Source: Leptospiraceae bacterium (lineage in GTDB: Bacteria > Spirochaetota > Leptospiria > Leptospirales > Leptospiraceae). Taken from it: a stretch of 64,000 bases of DNA. Of this stretch, positions 41,951-50,596 are shown one piece after another. The stretch is taken from assembly GCA_024233865.1 (NCBI GenBank), contig JACKPA010000012.1, positions 140,608 through 204,607 on the forward strand. Reading direction: 5' to 3'. Position numbers and translations under genes: made by a program. Numbering within the stretch: the first letter of the stretch is position 1; each line of letters opens with the position of its first letter. The notes under the pieces were generated by a model that was not told the origin of the DNA, ran no database searches, and saw nothing but the letters and a program-made list of their open reading frames with translations.

Positions 41951-41965
41951 TGATAATTATTCTCA
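41951..41965 (+). promoter_or_regulatory. Second Fur-like box
   Basis: TGATAATTATTCTCA matches TGATAATNATTATCA at 13 of 14 defined positions and shares the same single deviation as the site at 8193-8207. It sits between the 21-bp array and the kinase start at 41998, where a bound repressor would block transcription. Confidence 0.55.
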
Positions 41966-41997
41966 TTAAAAAAATAATAGCATTCAGGGTGAATTTT

Positions 41998-43173
41998 ATG
42001 AATCCTCGCTGCCATGAGCTTGAGAATAGAATCAAAGATTTGGAACTCGAATTGAGTAACCTCAAATCAAACAAATATGCGGAAACTTTGTTTTGGCAAG
42101 GTATTGAAAAATCTATTCCAAGTGGTATTTCCGTGATTGACGATACGGGAAAACAAGTATATGTAAACCAGTCGTTCTGCAATTTGGTAGGCTGGGAAGA
42201 GCAGGAACTATTAGAAAAATATCCGCCTTATCTGTATTGGTCCGAAGCAGAAATTGAAAATATTAAAACTACCTTTCAAAAAACTCTCAAAGGTAAAGTT
42301 CCAAAAGAAGGTTTTGAACTACTTTTTTGTAATAAATCGGAGAAATTGATTCCTGTTCGGGTAATTATCTCTTCGTTTACTATAGATAATAATAGAACAT
42401 TTTGGTTAGCAAACGTAATTGATATAACCGGGGAGAGACAAGCAGAACTGGTCATTCAACAACAAAATTCAAAATTAATAGAACTCAATGCCACAAAAGA
42501 TAAGCTTTTTTCTATCATTGCCCATGATTTAAAATCTCCTCTCAGTGGATTTCTCTTATTAATGGAATTGATGTTAACGAATATTGAGAAATATAGTTTA
42601 AATGAAATTAAAGGGCATAATAAAGCCCTACATGAATCCGCAAGAAATGTCTACGAGTTGTTAGAAAGTCTATTGGATTGGTCTAGAATGCAAAGAGGTC
42701 TGATAGAGTTTCATCCGGATGTGATTGTTTTATCTTTTCTCATAAAAAGAAATATAAAAGTTTTGAGTGTTTTTGCCAGGGTGAAAGATATTGAAATTGT
42801 CAATCTTGTTTCGGATAGCTTGCAAATTAGAGCAGATGCTTCTATGGTGAATACTATTATTAGAAATTTGATTTCCAATGCAATAAAGTTCACTCCCAAA
42901 GGAGGGAAGGTTGTAGTATCCGCAGAAGAAAAAGATGATAAACTACTGCTGTCCGTTAGGGATTCTGGAATAGGTATGGATAAAAATATAGTTGATAATT
43001 TATTTGGTGCGAATCCAGCTGAACCTCGTATTGGCACGAATTTTGAAATTAGTACAGGTTTGGGATTAATTATTTGCAAAGAGTTTATTATTAAACATTC
43101 CGGTGAGATTTGGGTGGAAAGCGAGGTGGGCAGGGGCAGTACTTTTTATTTTACATTGCCAAAAGTGAATTAA
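41998..43173 (+). CDS. PAS histidine kinase
   Basis: A 391-aa soluble kinase: a short coiled coil (residues ~5-20), PAS domain (~25-140, GISVIDDTGKQVYVNQSFCN), then the linker IELNATKDKLFS, HisKA with FSIIAHDLKSPLSGFL, and HATPase_c with NLISNAIKFTPKGGKV, DSGIGM and STGLGLIICKEF. The ATP-lid phenylalanine and G-boxes look complete. I chose ATG 41998 (MNPRCHEL); the frame extends to TTG 41950, inside the Fur-like box. The next kinase starts 14 bp after its stop. There is no response regulator or DNA-binding partner adjacent. Confidence 0.9.
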   Translation: MNPRCHELENRIKDLELELSNLKSNKYAETLFWQGIEKSIPSGISVIDDTGKQVYVNQSFCNLVGWEEQELLEKYPPYLYWSEAEIENIKTTFQKTLKGKVPKEGFELLFCNKSEKLIPVRVIISSFTIDNNRTFWLANVIDITGERQAELVIQQQNSKLIELNATKDKLFSIIAHDLKSPLSGFLLLMELMLTNIEKYSLNEIKGHNKALHESARNVYELLESLLDWSRMQRGLIEFHPDVIVLSFLIKRNIKVLSVFARVKDIEIVNLVSDSLQIRADASMVNTIIRNLISNAIKFTPKGGKVVVSAEEKDDKLLLSVRDSGIGMDKNIVDNLFGANPAEPRIGTNFEISTGLGLIICKEFIIKHSGEIWVESEVGRGSTFYFTLPKVN

Positions 43174-43187
43174 AATAGGAAAAAAAT

Positions 43188-44459
43188 ATGAACACTACCA
43201 AAGAGAAAGAGAGAAGAAGGCTAGCCCAAACGCAATTCCTTAAGGAGAATACAAATTTTGATGAATTGCCTTTGAAAGATATAAAAACATTATTCTACGA
43301 ACTGCAAATACACCAGATTGAACTGGAAATGCAGAATGAAGAGCTACGAAATACTCAGCTTGAACTGGAAACGACTCGCGAAAAGTTTTTTGATCTCTAC
43401 AATCAGGTTCCGGTTGGTTATCTCACCCTATCAGAAAACGGATTGATAACCGAAGCAAATTTAACTTCGGCTAATCGTTTGGGTGTCACAAGAAACCTAC
43501 TACTAAATCAACCGATCACTCGTTTTATTCTGAAAGAAGATCAAGATGTCTACTATCTTAAAACGAGACTTCTTATTAAAACCCAAAAAAAGCAGCAGTT
43601 TGAAATAAGAATGACTGGAAGGGAAGGTAATACATTTTGGGTAGATTTTGCTTGTGTCCCGGTAAAAACAAATGATGATGGTTCTTATTATAGAGCAATT
43701 TTTGAAGATATAACAGATCGTAAAAATGCAGAATTCACCATTCAGCAGAAAAATATAGAACTACAAGAACTCAACGTTACAAAGGATAAGTTTTTTTCCA
43801 TTCTTTCCCACGATCTAAAAGGACCGATGGGCAGTATTGTATCCTTATTGGAAATGTTGCAAAACGATTGTGAAGACAGACAGGAAAAAATGTTATCTCT
43901 CGCTTACCAAAGTGCCAAAAGGACATATACGTTATTGGAAGAACTTCTGCTTTGGGGGAGATTACAAATAAATAAAGTCCAATTCAATTCACAAATGATT
44001 GATCTAAAATGGCTAATAAACGATGTTGTTTTATTTCAAAAATATGTTGCTGCGGATAAAAAGGAAATCAAAATCCAAACAAACTTAACTGAAACGGTAG
44101 TTGTTTTTTGTGATATTGCAATGGTTAAAGTTGTGATACAAAATTTATTGTCCAATGCCATCAAATTTTCTAATCCCGGTGGAGTGGTGACAGTCGGCTG
44201 CAAACCACAGGAAGGCAATAAGATGCTGTTTTATGTCTCGGACACCGGTATCGGGATTCCTCCTCAAGAAGGAGAAAAATTATTTCTAATAGATCAATTT
44301 TTTTCCACTAAAGGAACGGGTGGTGAACAAGGAACAGGTCTCGGACTAATTCTTTGCAAAGAATTGATCGAAAAACATGGTGGAGCTATTTGGATAGAAA
44401 GTGAAACGGACAAAGGCAGTAGCTTTTATTTTACATTACCGACAAAGGAATTTACATAA
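43188..44459 (+). CDS. PAS histidine kinase with long N-terminal coiled coil
   Basis: A 423-aa soluble kinase. Residues ~25-70 are the LPLKDIKTLFYELQIHQIEL helix that recurs before PAS domains in many sensor proteins. The PAS domain spans ~70-185 (VGYLTLSENGLITEANLTSA). HisKA follows with FFSILSHDLKGPMGSI, then HATPase_c with NLLSNAIKFSNPGG, DTGIGI and GTGLGLILCKEL. The catalytic set is intact. It pairs with the kinase 14 bp upstream; both share the ELN-TKDKFFS linker and subtype, suggesting tandem duplication. A MITE-like repeat begins 1 bp after its stop. Confidence 0.9.
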   Translation: MNTTKEKERRRLAQTQFLKENTNFDELPLKDIKTLFYELQIHQIELEMQNEELRNTQLELETTREKFFDLYNQVPVGYLTLSENGLITEANLTSANRLGVTRNLLLNQPITRFILKEDQDVYYLKTRLLIKTQKKQQFEIRMTGREGNTFWVDFACVPVKTNDDGSYYRAIFEDITDRKNAEFTIQQKNIELQELNVTKDKFFSILSHDLKGPMGSIVSLLEMLQNDCEDRQEKMLSLAYQSAKRTYTLLEELLLWGRLQINKVQFNSQMIDLKWLINDVVLFQKYVAADKKEIKIQTNLTETVVVFCDIAMVKVVIQNLLSNAIKFSNPGGVVTVGCKPQEGNKMLFYVSDTGIGIPPQEGEKLFLIDQFFSTKGTGGEQGTGLGLILCKELIEKHGGAIWIESETDKGSSFYFTLPTKEFT

Positions 44460-44460
44460 A

Positions 44461-44617
44461 TAACGTGAGTTCGACGTAAGGAATAATGTTATAAAAATAA
44501 TAAGGGTGAACACAGGGGTTCACCCCTACGCCCAAAAATACCATAGGCTTTGTAGGGGCAATCCCCCGGTGGTTGCCCTTTAGGTGAAAATAAAAATGTT
44601 ATATCGAACTGACGTTA
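44461..44617. mobile_element. MITE-like interspersed repeat, copy 1
   Basis: About 157 bp bounded by imperfect terminal inverted repeats: TAACGTGAGTTCGAC at 44461-44475, and the complement of TAACGTCAGTTCGAT at 44603-44617. Internal hairpins are GGGTGAAC..GTTCACCC and GGGCAA..TTGCCC, with CCCCTAC/GTAGGGG pairing between them. No coding capacity. A second copy in reverse orientation begins at 63945. An extra half-terminus ATAACGTGAGTT sits at 44628-44639. Confidence 0.8.
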
Positions 44618-44731
44618 AATAACTAATATAACGTGAGTTTTTGTAAATTACCGTAGCTAAGCAGTAAAGCAAAAATAGTTGTGAAAATGAATTTCAGACA
44701 GGATTTCAGGATTTACATGATTTGTAGTACT
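44618..44731. other. Intergenic remainder with partial repeat terminus
   Basis: It contains ATAACGTGAGTT (44628-44639), identical to the left end of the MITE-like element, and ACAGGATTTCAGGATTTACA (44698-44717), a simple motif of a kind often dispersed between genes. No gene seen. Confidence 0.4.
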
Positions 44732-47272
44732 TTATTTCGATATTTCCACAAATGTTAGAACTACACCTTCTATCACATTTTCGATGGTACGATAGGGCTG
44801 TATTCGCATCGAATATTTTTGTCCGTCCAAATTCCAGACCTCGGCTTCTTTGGGGATTAATGTATCCAAAACCTTTTGTATATCTTGGATGAGTGTCTGG
44901 TAATTCATTAATCGTGAAACTATATCGCTAACAGGTCTGCCAATGTCGCTCTGAATCAAATTGATAATCTTTGTAGCTGCGGGCGTAAAACGTTTAATGT
45001 CCAATTTATGATTCAAAAAGATGGTACCTATACCGGTAGATGCAAGCAAATTATTCATATCGTTGTTTACTTGTGAGAGTTCTTCTATCTTTTTTTGAAG
45101 TTCCGTATTTACTGTAGTTAATTCTTCGTTTACGGATTGAATTTCCTCTTTCGAGGTTTCTAGCTCTTCGTTTGCAGACTGTAGTTCTTCATTTGCGGAT
45201 TGCAATTCCTCGTTGATTGACTTAAGTTCTTCGTTTGATGTTTCAAGTTCTTCTATGGTTGTATTTAGATATTCATCTTTGGTTTGAATGGTTCTTTCCA
45301 GTTCTATTATCCACTGATCCTTATCGCTAATAGGCGAAATTTCTATATTTTGCGATTCTTTTTTGTCAGAACATTCTTCAAACGCCACCAAAATGAAAAT
45401 ATCGGAAGAGTCCGACTTCTTAAGAGGGTGAACAAGCAAATTGATTAAATAAGATTGTCTGTCTTCTCCCTTAACCCGTAAATTATCGTAGCGTACAAAA
45501 ACGCCAAGAGAAATCACCTTACTTACGGCAGAGATTAATTCCATTTTCAATCCTTCACGTGCCATTTGAGTAATATTTAGGTTCGCCTCTCCCAGAGCTG
45601 GCTCAAGGTATTTACCCGTTCGTCCATGGATATACAAGACTTCAAAATTGGAATTGATTAGGACGGAAGGAGGTGCATAATGGTTTAATAAAAAGCGTTC
45701 TAATAATTCTTTTGTATTTGATTTTTTTTCTAAATAAACAGTATTCTTCTTTTGTTTGATTGCCAATTCGTCTATAAACGGTTGTTTAATCATTCTTATT
45801 ATGCCCCCAGAATTTGGAGTTTCTATTTTTTGGTATAATTTCGACTTTTTTTCAATTGCCCTAAAAATATCATCCAATTCTCTGATAGATTCAGAGTTTC
45901 CCAAAACAAGGAAACCGTTTGAATTTAATGCGTAATGAAAGAGCAGAATTACCTTTTTCTGTAATTCGGTGGTAAAATAAATAAGCAGATTCCGGCAACT
46001 GATTAAGTCTATTTTTGTAAAAGGCGGGTCTTTGATTATATCGTGTTTTGCAAATACGATCATGTCGCGGATAACTTTATGTATCCGATAGGTATGGTTT
46101 TCAAGGATAAAATACTTTGACAAACGTTGGGGCAATACATCAACAGCAATACTGTCCAAAAAAATTCCGGTTCGAGCTTTTTCGATGGAAATTTCATCAA
46201 TGTCTGTCGCAAATATTTGTACAAAGTAGTTTTGCTTTTTGTTCTCCATGTATTCTTGTAGCAAAATGGCAAAAGAATATGCTTCCTCACCGGTTGAACA
46301 GGCTGGAATCCATATACGTATGGTAGAGCTTGGCGGTTTGTCAAATAATTTTGGAATCAAACCTTCTTTAAAGAAATCAAAAACATCTGAATTGCGAAAA
46401 AAACTCGTAACTCCTATCAACAATTCTCTAAATAGAATTTGTACTTCTGTCTGATTGGTTTGTAAATAGAGGATGTAGTTTTTTATATTTTCGAACTTAT
46501 TTATTACCATTCTTCTTTGAACGCGACGAGCTATGGTATTTAATTTATAGCTAGAAAAATCGTGCCCAGTTTGATTTCTTATAATTAAATAAATCTTTCT
46601 CATTAAATTTTCTGGAAAATACTTAGGATTTGCTAATAGGTAAGTTTTCTTTTGGAATGTACTTTGAACATAATTTAGTAATTGTTCAAACATTTGTTCG
46701 GGAGGTAAAACGGAATCAACCAAACCTGTACTTAGGGCACTTCGGGGCATTCCGTCAAATTTTGCTGATTCGGGTGACTGAACCATAACCAATCCTCCTT
46801 CTCCTTTAATGGCTTTTAATCCTAAGGTTCCGTCAGTCCCTGTTCCCGACATGATTATACATATAGACTTTTCGTACAAACTTTCTGCCAAGGAACGAAA
46901 GAAGAAATCAATAGGTAAATACAATCTTTTTTCAGGCATAAGTTTCAATAGTTGAAGACTACCATTAAAAAAAGCCATATTACAATTGGGAGGAATAATA
47001 TAAACGCAATTCGGTCGAACCTTCATTCCGTCTTCGATCAAAAATACATTCATTTGGGTATACAGCTTTACAAGGTCGCTTAGTATGTTCTTGTAGTCGG
47101 GAGACAAATGTTGAACTACAACAAAAGCCATTTCACATTCTTTTTCGGTAGGTATTGATTTAAAAAATAATTCAATAGCCTCTAATCCGCCCGCAGAGGC
47201 ACCTATTCCAATAATAGGAAAGTCTATTGTATCCGGATTGATTGTTTTGAACTCTTTTGATTCTATTTGCAT
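44732..47272 (-). CDS. CheB-CheR fusion with coiled coil and PAS domain
   Basis: An 846-aa protein. Residues ~18-200 are a CheB methylesterase domain with Ser in GIGASAGGLEA, His in VVVQHLSPDY, and Asp in MSGTGTDGT. Residues ~215-480 are a CheR methyltransferase (IWIPACSTGEEAYSFAILLQ as SAM motif I; FATDIDEISIEKAR; DLISCRNLLIYF). A long heptad coiled coil (NEELQSANEELQSANEELET) lies at ~640-720, then a PAS domain ends the protein. Relatives usually continue into a histidine kinase; none is present here. It lacks the CheB receiver. Likely an adaptation or signalling module. Confidence 0.92.
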   Translation of the reverse strand: MQIESKEFKTINPDTIDFPIIGIGASAGGLEAIELFFKSIPTEKECEMAFVVVQHLSPDYKNILSDLVKLYTQMNVFLIEDGMKVRPNCVYIIPPNCNMAFFNGSLQLLKLMPEKRLYLPIDFFFRSLAESLYEKSICIIMSGTGTDGTLGLKAIKGEGGLVMVQSPESAKFDGMPRSALSTGLVDSVLPPEQMFEQLLNYVQSTFQKKTYLLANPKYFPENLMRKIYLIIRNQTGHDFSSYKLNTIARRVQRRMVINKFENIKNYILYLQTNQTEVQILFRELLIGVTSFFRNSDVFDFFKEGLIPKLFDKPPSSTIRIWIPACSTGEEAYSFAILLQEYMENKKQNYFVQIFATDIDEISIEKARTGIFLDSIAVDVLPQRLSKYFILENHTYRIHKVIRDMIVFAKHDIIKDPPFTKIDLISCRNLLIYFTTELQKKVILLFHYALNSNGFLVLGNSESIRELDDIFRAIEKKSKLYQKIETPNSGGIIRMIKQPFIDELAIKQKKNTVYLEKKSNTKELLERFLLNHYAPPSVLINSNFEVLYIHGRTGKYLEPALGEANLNITQMAREGLKMELISAVSKVISLGVFVRYDNLRVKGEDRQSYLINLLVHPLKKSDSSDIFILVAFEECSDKKESQNIEISPISDKDQWIIELERTIQTKDEYLNTTIEELETSNEELKSINEELQSANEELQSANEELETSKEEIQSVNEELTTVNTELQKKIEELSQVNNDMNNLLASTGIGTIFLNHKLDIKRFTPAATKIINLIQSDIGRPVSDIVSRLMNYQTLIQDIQKVLDTLIPKEAEVWNLDGQKYSMRIQPYRTIENVIEGVVLTFVEISK

Positions 47273-47369
47273 ATAAGTATACTCTTCATCTTATTTAGGT
47301 AATTTTTTTGATATTTAAAGGCTTTATTGAAAATTGTGTTAGAGTCACTGCCATTATCTATCGTAGAGA

Positions 47370-47732
47370 TTAATTTGTCGGATTGACCTGTCCTGCCCTT
47401 CCAAATTGCTTAATTTCCTCTTTGACAAAAAGCAAATTTTTATATATTCCTTTTAAATCTTCTTCTTTATAAATTTTTATTAAATCTTTTTCATTATTTA
47501 ATAAATTTTCTAAAACCCTTAAATCGCCTTCTAGTATTTTTATACTATTTTGAAACCAACTATCAAATCTGCTTTTTTCCAAAAAAATTCTTTTTACGGT
47601 AAAAAGTTTGTTTAAATCAGAATCTCTGATTTTAGAGAATAGATAGGTCTTTTTGTTTTGTTGTTTTTTTAACCTCTTTAAATCTTCGATTTCTTCAAGT
47701 GTTAGGTTGTCTAAAAATTCTTCTAAGGACAT
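47370..47732 (-). CDS. Small helical hypothetical protein
   Basis: A 120-aa highly charged, predicted all-helical cytoplasmic protein (MSLEEFLDNLTLEEIEDLKR and later DLRVLENLLNNEKDLIKIYK). It ends in an unusual FGRAGQVNPTN tail. AGGAG spaced 6 nt before the ATG supports translation. I recognise no family. It lies between the MgtC-like gene upstream (28 bp) and the CheB-CheR gene, all on the minus strand. Confidence 0.65.
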   Translation of the reverse strand: MSLEEFLDNLTLEEIEDLKRLKKQQNKKTYLFSKIRDSDLNKLFTVKRIFLEKSRFDSWFQNSIKILEGDLRVLENLLNNEKDLIKIYKEEDLKGIYKNLLFVKEEIKQFGRAGQVNPTN

Positions 47733-47760
47733 GTTTGCTCCTGTTTTATTTAGCTTTTAT

Positions 47761-49053
47761 TTAAAACAAAATATTATAAACTAAAATATTATAGATACTC
47801 AATCCAAGTAAAAACAAAAATCCATAAATTCCCACTCGGTTACGAGCAAAGCCAAGAGTATACAAACCTTTCAAAAAATTATTGGAAGCAGTCGCTAGTG
47901 TAATTGCCAATACGGATGTATTAATGACTATTTCCTGATTCGATTGTATGATACTCAGAATAAAGGGGTCAACATCCATAAATCCCATTGCCACTGCTAA
48001 AGTATAGATGCCTGAACTTCCCAAAAAAGCAGTTGCATAGTGGTTGGCAGTTGTTACCAAAACAAACAAAAAGGCAAAAATAACTGCTGAGACGAGGTCA
48101 AGTGGGTTTGTATTATTTTCTTGTGTCTCATCTTTTTGTGATTGAGTTGGGCTTTCTTGAAAGTTGCTTTTGTATCCAAAATATCGGTATACAAATAGGG
48201 AAACAAAAATTCCCGTAAAAGAGGTGGTTAAAAAAGTCCAAAACATCTCCCAAAAAATTGCTTGGTTAAACAAATAAACCAAAATCAATACCCTCAAATA
48301 CATAACGGAAGACGCAACTAAAATAGAAGAAGCGTATTGATACGTTTTATTTTTTTCTTGCGAAATCGACTGTTTGGCAAGCACAACTGTAGTAACGGTG
48401 CTAGAATAAGTTCCACCCAAAATTGCCGTAAAAAACAATCCGCCTCTTCCTTTCAAAAAAATTTGTAGCAGATAACTCACATAAGAAATGCCGTTTACAA
48501 CCACGATGATCAACCAAATTCTAAACGGGTTGAGATTAAAAGGTGTGAATTCTTTATTTGGTACTACTGGTAGTATAACCAAAGAAAGCAGCAGAAATTT
48601 CACAAAGGTCATAACTTCATTGGAGGGAATTTTTAAAACGAGGTTTTGCAAATAAGATTTGCTATGCAGAAGCAAGGTCATTATAATTGTTATTGCCAAA
48701 GGTAACCAATAGTCTCCCTTAGCGGTAAATCCTGCGATTAAATAGGTAATGAGTGCGGACAATTCGGTTTTTAGGTCTGTTTTTCCTTCTAATTTTAAGT
48801 TGTAATTGTAATATAAAACCAGTAGTGAGCTGATACTCAAGAGTCCGAAAATATAGGGAAGTAGGCTTGCTCCGTCTACCAATGCCAAGGAGTAACCAAG
48901 CAAACCGATCAAGGGGTAAGTTCGGACTCCCCCGAATTTTAAAGTGGAATTTTGAGTGCTACTTTCTCTTTCGATACCTATTAAAAAGCATAAGAGTAGG
49001 GTATAAAATAAGCCCAAAGCTTCTACCGGGATAATTGTTAAGTAATAATCCAT
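47761..49053 (-). CDS. MgtC/DUF4010-family membrane protein
   Basis: A 430-aa inner-membrane protein with about twelve helices. The N-terminal MgtC/SapB-like unit has LLLCFLIGIERESST and FGGVRTYPLIGLLGY. The C-terminal DUF4010 unit has GRGGLFFTAILGGTYSSTVT and a final TASNNFLKGLYTLGFARN. The family is proposed to affect magnesium homeostasis or stress physiology, but no transport activity is settled. It starts 37 bp downstream of the SLC13 gene on the same strand. Confidence 0.9.
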   Translation of the reverse strand: MDYYLTIIPVEALGLFYTLLLCFLIGIERESSTQNSTLKFGGVRTYPLIGLLGYSLALVDGASLLPYIFGLLSISSLLVLYYNYNLKLEGKTDLKTELSALITYLIAGFTAKGDYWLPLAITIIMTLLLHSKSYLQNLVLKIPSNEVMTFVKFLLLSLVILPVVPNKEFTPFNLNPFRIWLIIVVVNGISYVSYLLQIFLKGRGGLFFTAILGGTYSSTVTTVVLAKQSISQEKNKTYQYASSILVASSVMYLRVLILVYLFNQAIFWEMFWTFLTTSFTGIFVSLFVYRYFGYKSNFQESPTQSQKDETQENNTNPLDLVSAVIFAFLFVLVTTANHYATAFLGSSGIYTLAVAMGFMDVDPFILSIIQSNQEIVINTSVLAITLATASNNFLKGLYTLGFARNRVGIYGFLFLLGLSIYNILVYNILF

Positions 49054-49090
49054 TAAATTCGTTTTTCCTAAAATTCTAAAAAGTTTTTAT

Positions 49091-50527
49091 TTACCGAATA
49101 ACCAAAGGTATCCAAAAATAAGATAGAATGGTGATGAGTATGGAAAACAGAATACTTAACCAAATGCCACCTTTTACCATTTGGGGAATGGATACATAAC
49201 CGGTTGCATAAACTATGGCATTGGGTGGAGTTCCTACCGGAAGCATAAATGCACAACTGGCTCCCAGAGTTGCCGGAATAGCAAGCACAATAGGACTATA
49301 ACCCATACCTTCGGAAATAGATGCTACAATAGGTAAAAATGCTGCCGCCGTTGCTGTATTACTGGTTACTTGTGACAATAGCATGATCATTACGGTAATT
49401 AAAAATATAACAATTGATATATGCAAGTCCAAAAAAGCATTTGCGTAGCTTCCTATCCACTGAGCGAGTTTTGTTTTTTCTATAAAGTTTGCCAAGCTTA
49501 AACCCCCTCCAAACAGCAAAAGTACTTCCCAAGGAATTTTGGTAGCCATTTTCCAATCCATTAAAAATTCACCTTTTTTGAAATCCGTAGGAATCAAAAA
49601 CAGAATTATTCCTCCGAAAATGGCGATGGTAGAATCTGAAATAAAGGGGAAGAATCTAGCAATCACCGGTTGAATAATCCACAATATGGCAGTTGAACAA
49701 AAAACGACTCCAACAATAATTTCTTCTTTGGAAATTTTACCCAGTTTATCAAGCTCCTCTCTGATTAAATCTTTTCCCTTGGCAATTTCTTTTATACGCA
49801 AAGGAAAAGCTATTTTTGTCAGGATATAAATGGAAATAGGAGTAGAAAATATAACAAGGGGTAATCCGATTAGCATCCATTGCCCGAATCCGATTTCCAT
49901 TTTGTAAGATTGAGTTAAAAAAGCAGCCAAAAGAGCATTTGGTGGGGTTCCAATCAATGTTCCCAATCCCCCTATGCTTCCACCAAAAGCAATGCTTAGC
50001 ATAAGTGATGTAGAGAAGTTTTGAAATTCATTAGGATGCTGTGCTTGAGAATTTACGAGTTTGATGATAGAAATGCCAATGGGGACCATCATAAGTGTGG
50101 TAGCTGTGTTGCTCGCCCATAAACTAATAAAAGCCGTAGTCACGAAAAATCCGGTAATAATCATTACAGGCTTGGTGGCTAGCTTTATAGAATGGAGAGC
50201 AATTCGAATGTGTAACCTCCACTTTTCCATTGCAAGAGCCAGTAAAAATCCGCCTAAAAATAAAAATATCAACGGATTGGAATAAGGAGCAGAAGATTCC
50301 CGAATGTTACCTACACCGGTTAAAGGGAAAAGAACCAAAGGAAGTAGAGATGTGACCGGAATCGGAATTGCTTCGGTCAGCCATAAAACCGCCATGCACA
50401 AGCCTATAATAGCGGTTTTCCAACCTTCCGGCGATAAACCGCTTGGTGGAGTAAAAACAAGAAAGGATAATAAGATAGGAGTTATCAAAAACCCAGAAAT
50501 TTGTCTCAAATTCAATTTGGAAACCAA
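49091..50527 (-). CDS. SLC13/DASS-family sodium:anion symporter
   Basis: A 478-aa transporter with about eleven to twelve helices. It has the paired re-entrant SNT motifs of DASS proteins: SNTATTLMMVPIGIS in the N-terminal half and SNTATAAAFLPIVAS in the C-terminal half. Companion motifs GTLIGTPPNALLAAF and LPVGTPPNAIVYATGY form the sodium/substrate sites. Substrates are di- or tricarboxylates, sulfate or phosphate; the choice cannot be made from sequence. Probably cotranscribed with the MgtC/DUF4010 gene. Confidence 0.93.
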   Translation of the reverse strand: MVSKLNLRQISGFLITPILLSFLVFTPPSGLSPEGWKTAIIGLCMAVLWLTEAIPIPVTSLLPLVLFPLTGVGNIRESSAPYSNPLIFLFLGGFLLALAMEKWRLHIRIALHSIKLATKPVMIITGFFVTTAFISLWASNTATTLMMVPIGISIIKLVNSQAQHPNEFQNFSTSLMLSIAFGGSIGGLGTLIGTPPNALLAAFLTQSYKMEIGFGQWMLIGLPLVIFSTPISIYILTKIAFPLRIKEIAKGKDLIREELDKLGKISKEEIIVGVVFCSTAILWIIQPVIARFFPFISDSTIAIFGGIILFLIPTDFKKGEFLMDWKMATKIPWEVLLLFGGGLSLANFIEKTKLAQWIGSYANAFLDLHISIVIFLITVMIMLLSQVTSNTATAAAFLPIVASISEGMGYSPIVLAIPATLGASCAFMLPVGTPPNAIVYATGYVSIPQMVKGGIWLSILFSILITILSYFWIPLVIR

Positions 50528-50596
50528 TTTTTCTCCATTTACGATTCCAACCGCAATTTTGTCAACTGCTAATCTATAGGAGCGGTTACTATATTT

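Noticed and set aside
41827..42015. Minus-strand open frame encoding repeated NSQFYQK units
   Set aside because: It is the translation of the 21-bp tandem array, whose period is a multiple of three; there is no Shine-Dalgarno or sensible flanking protein sequence, and it overlaps the start of a clear kinase gene.
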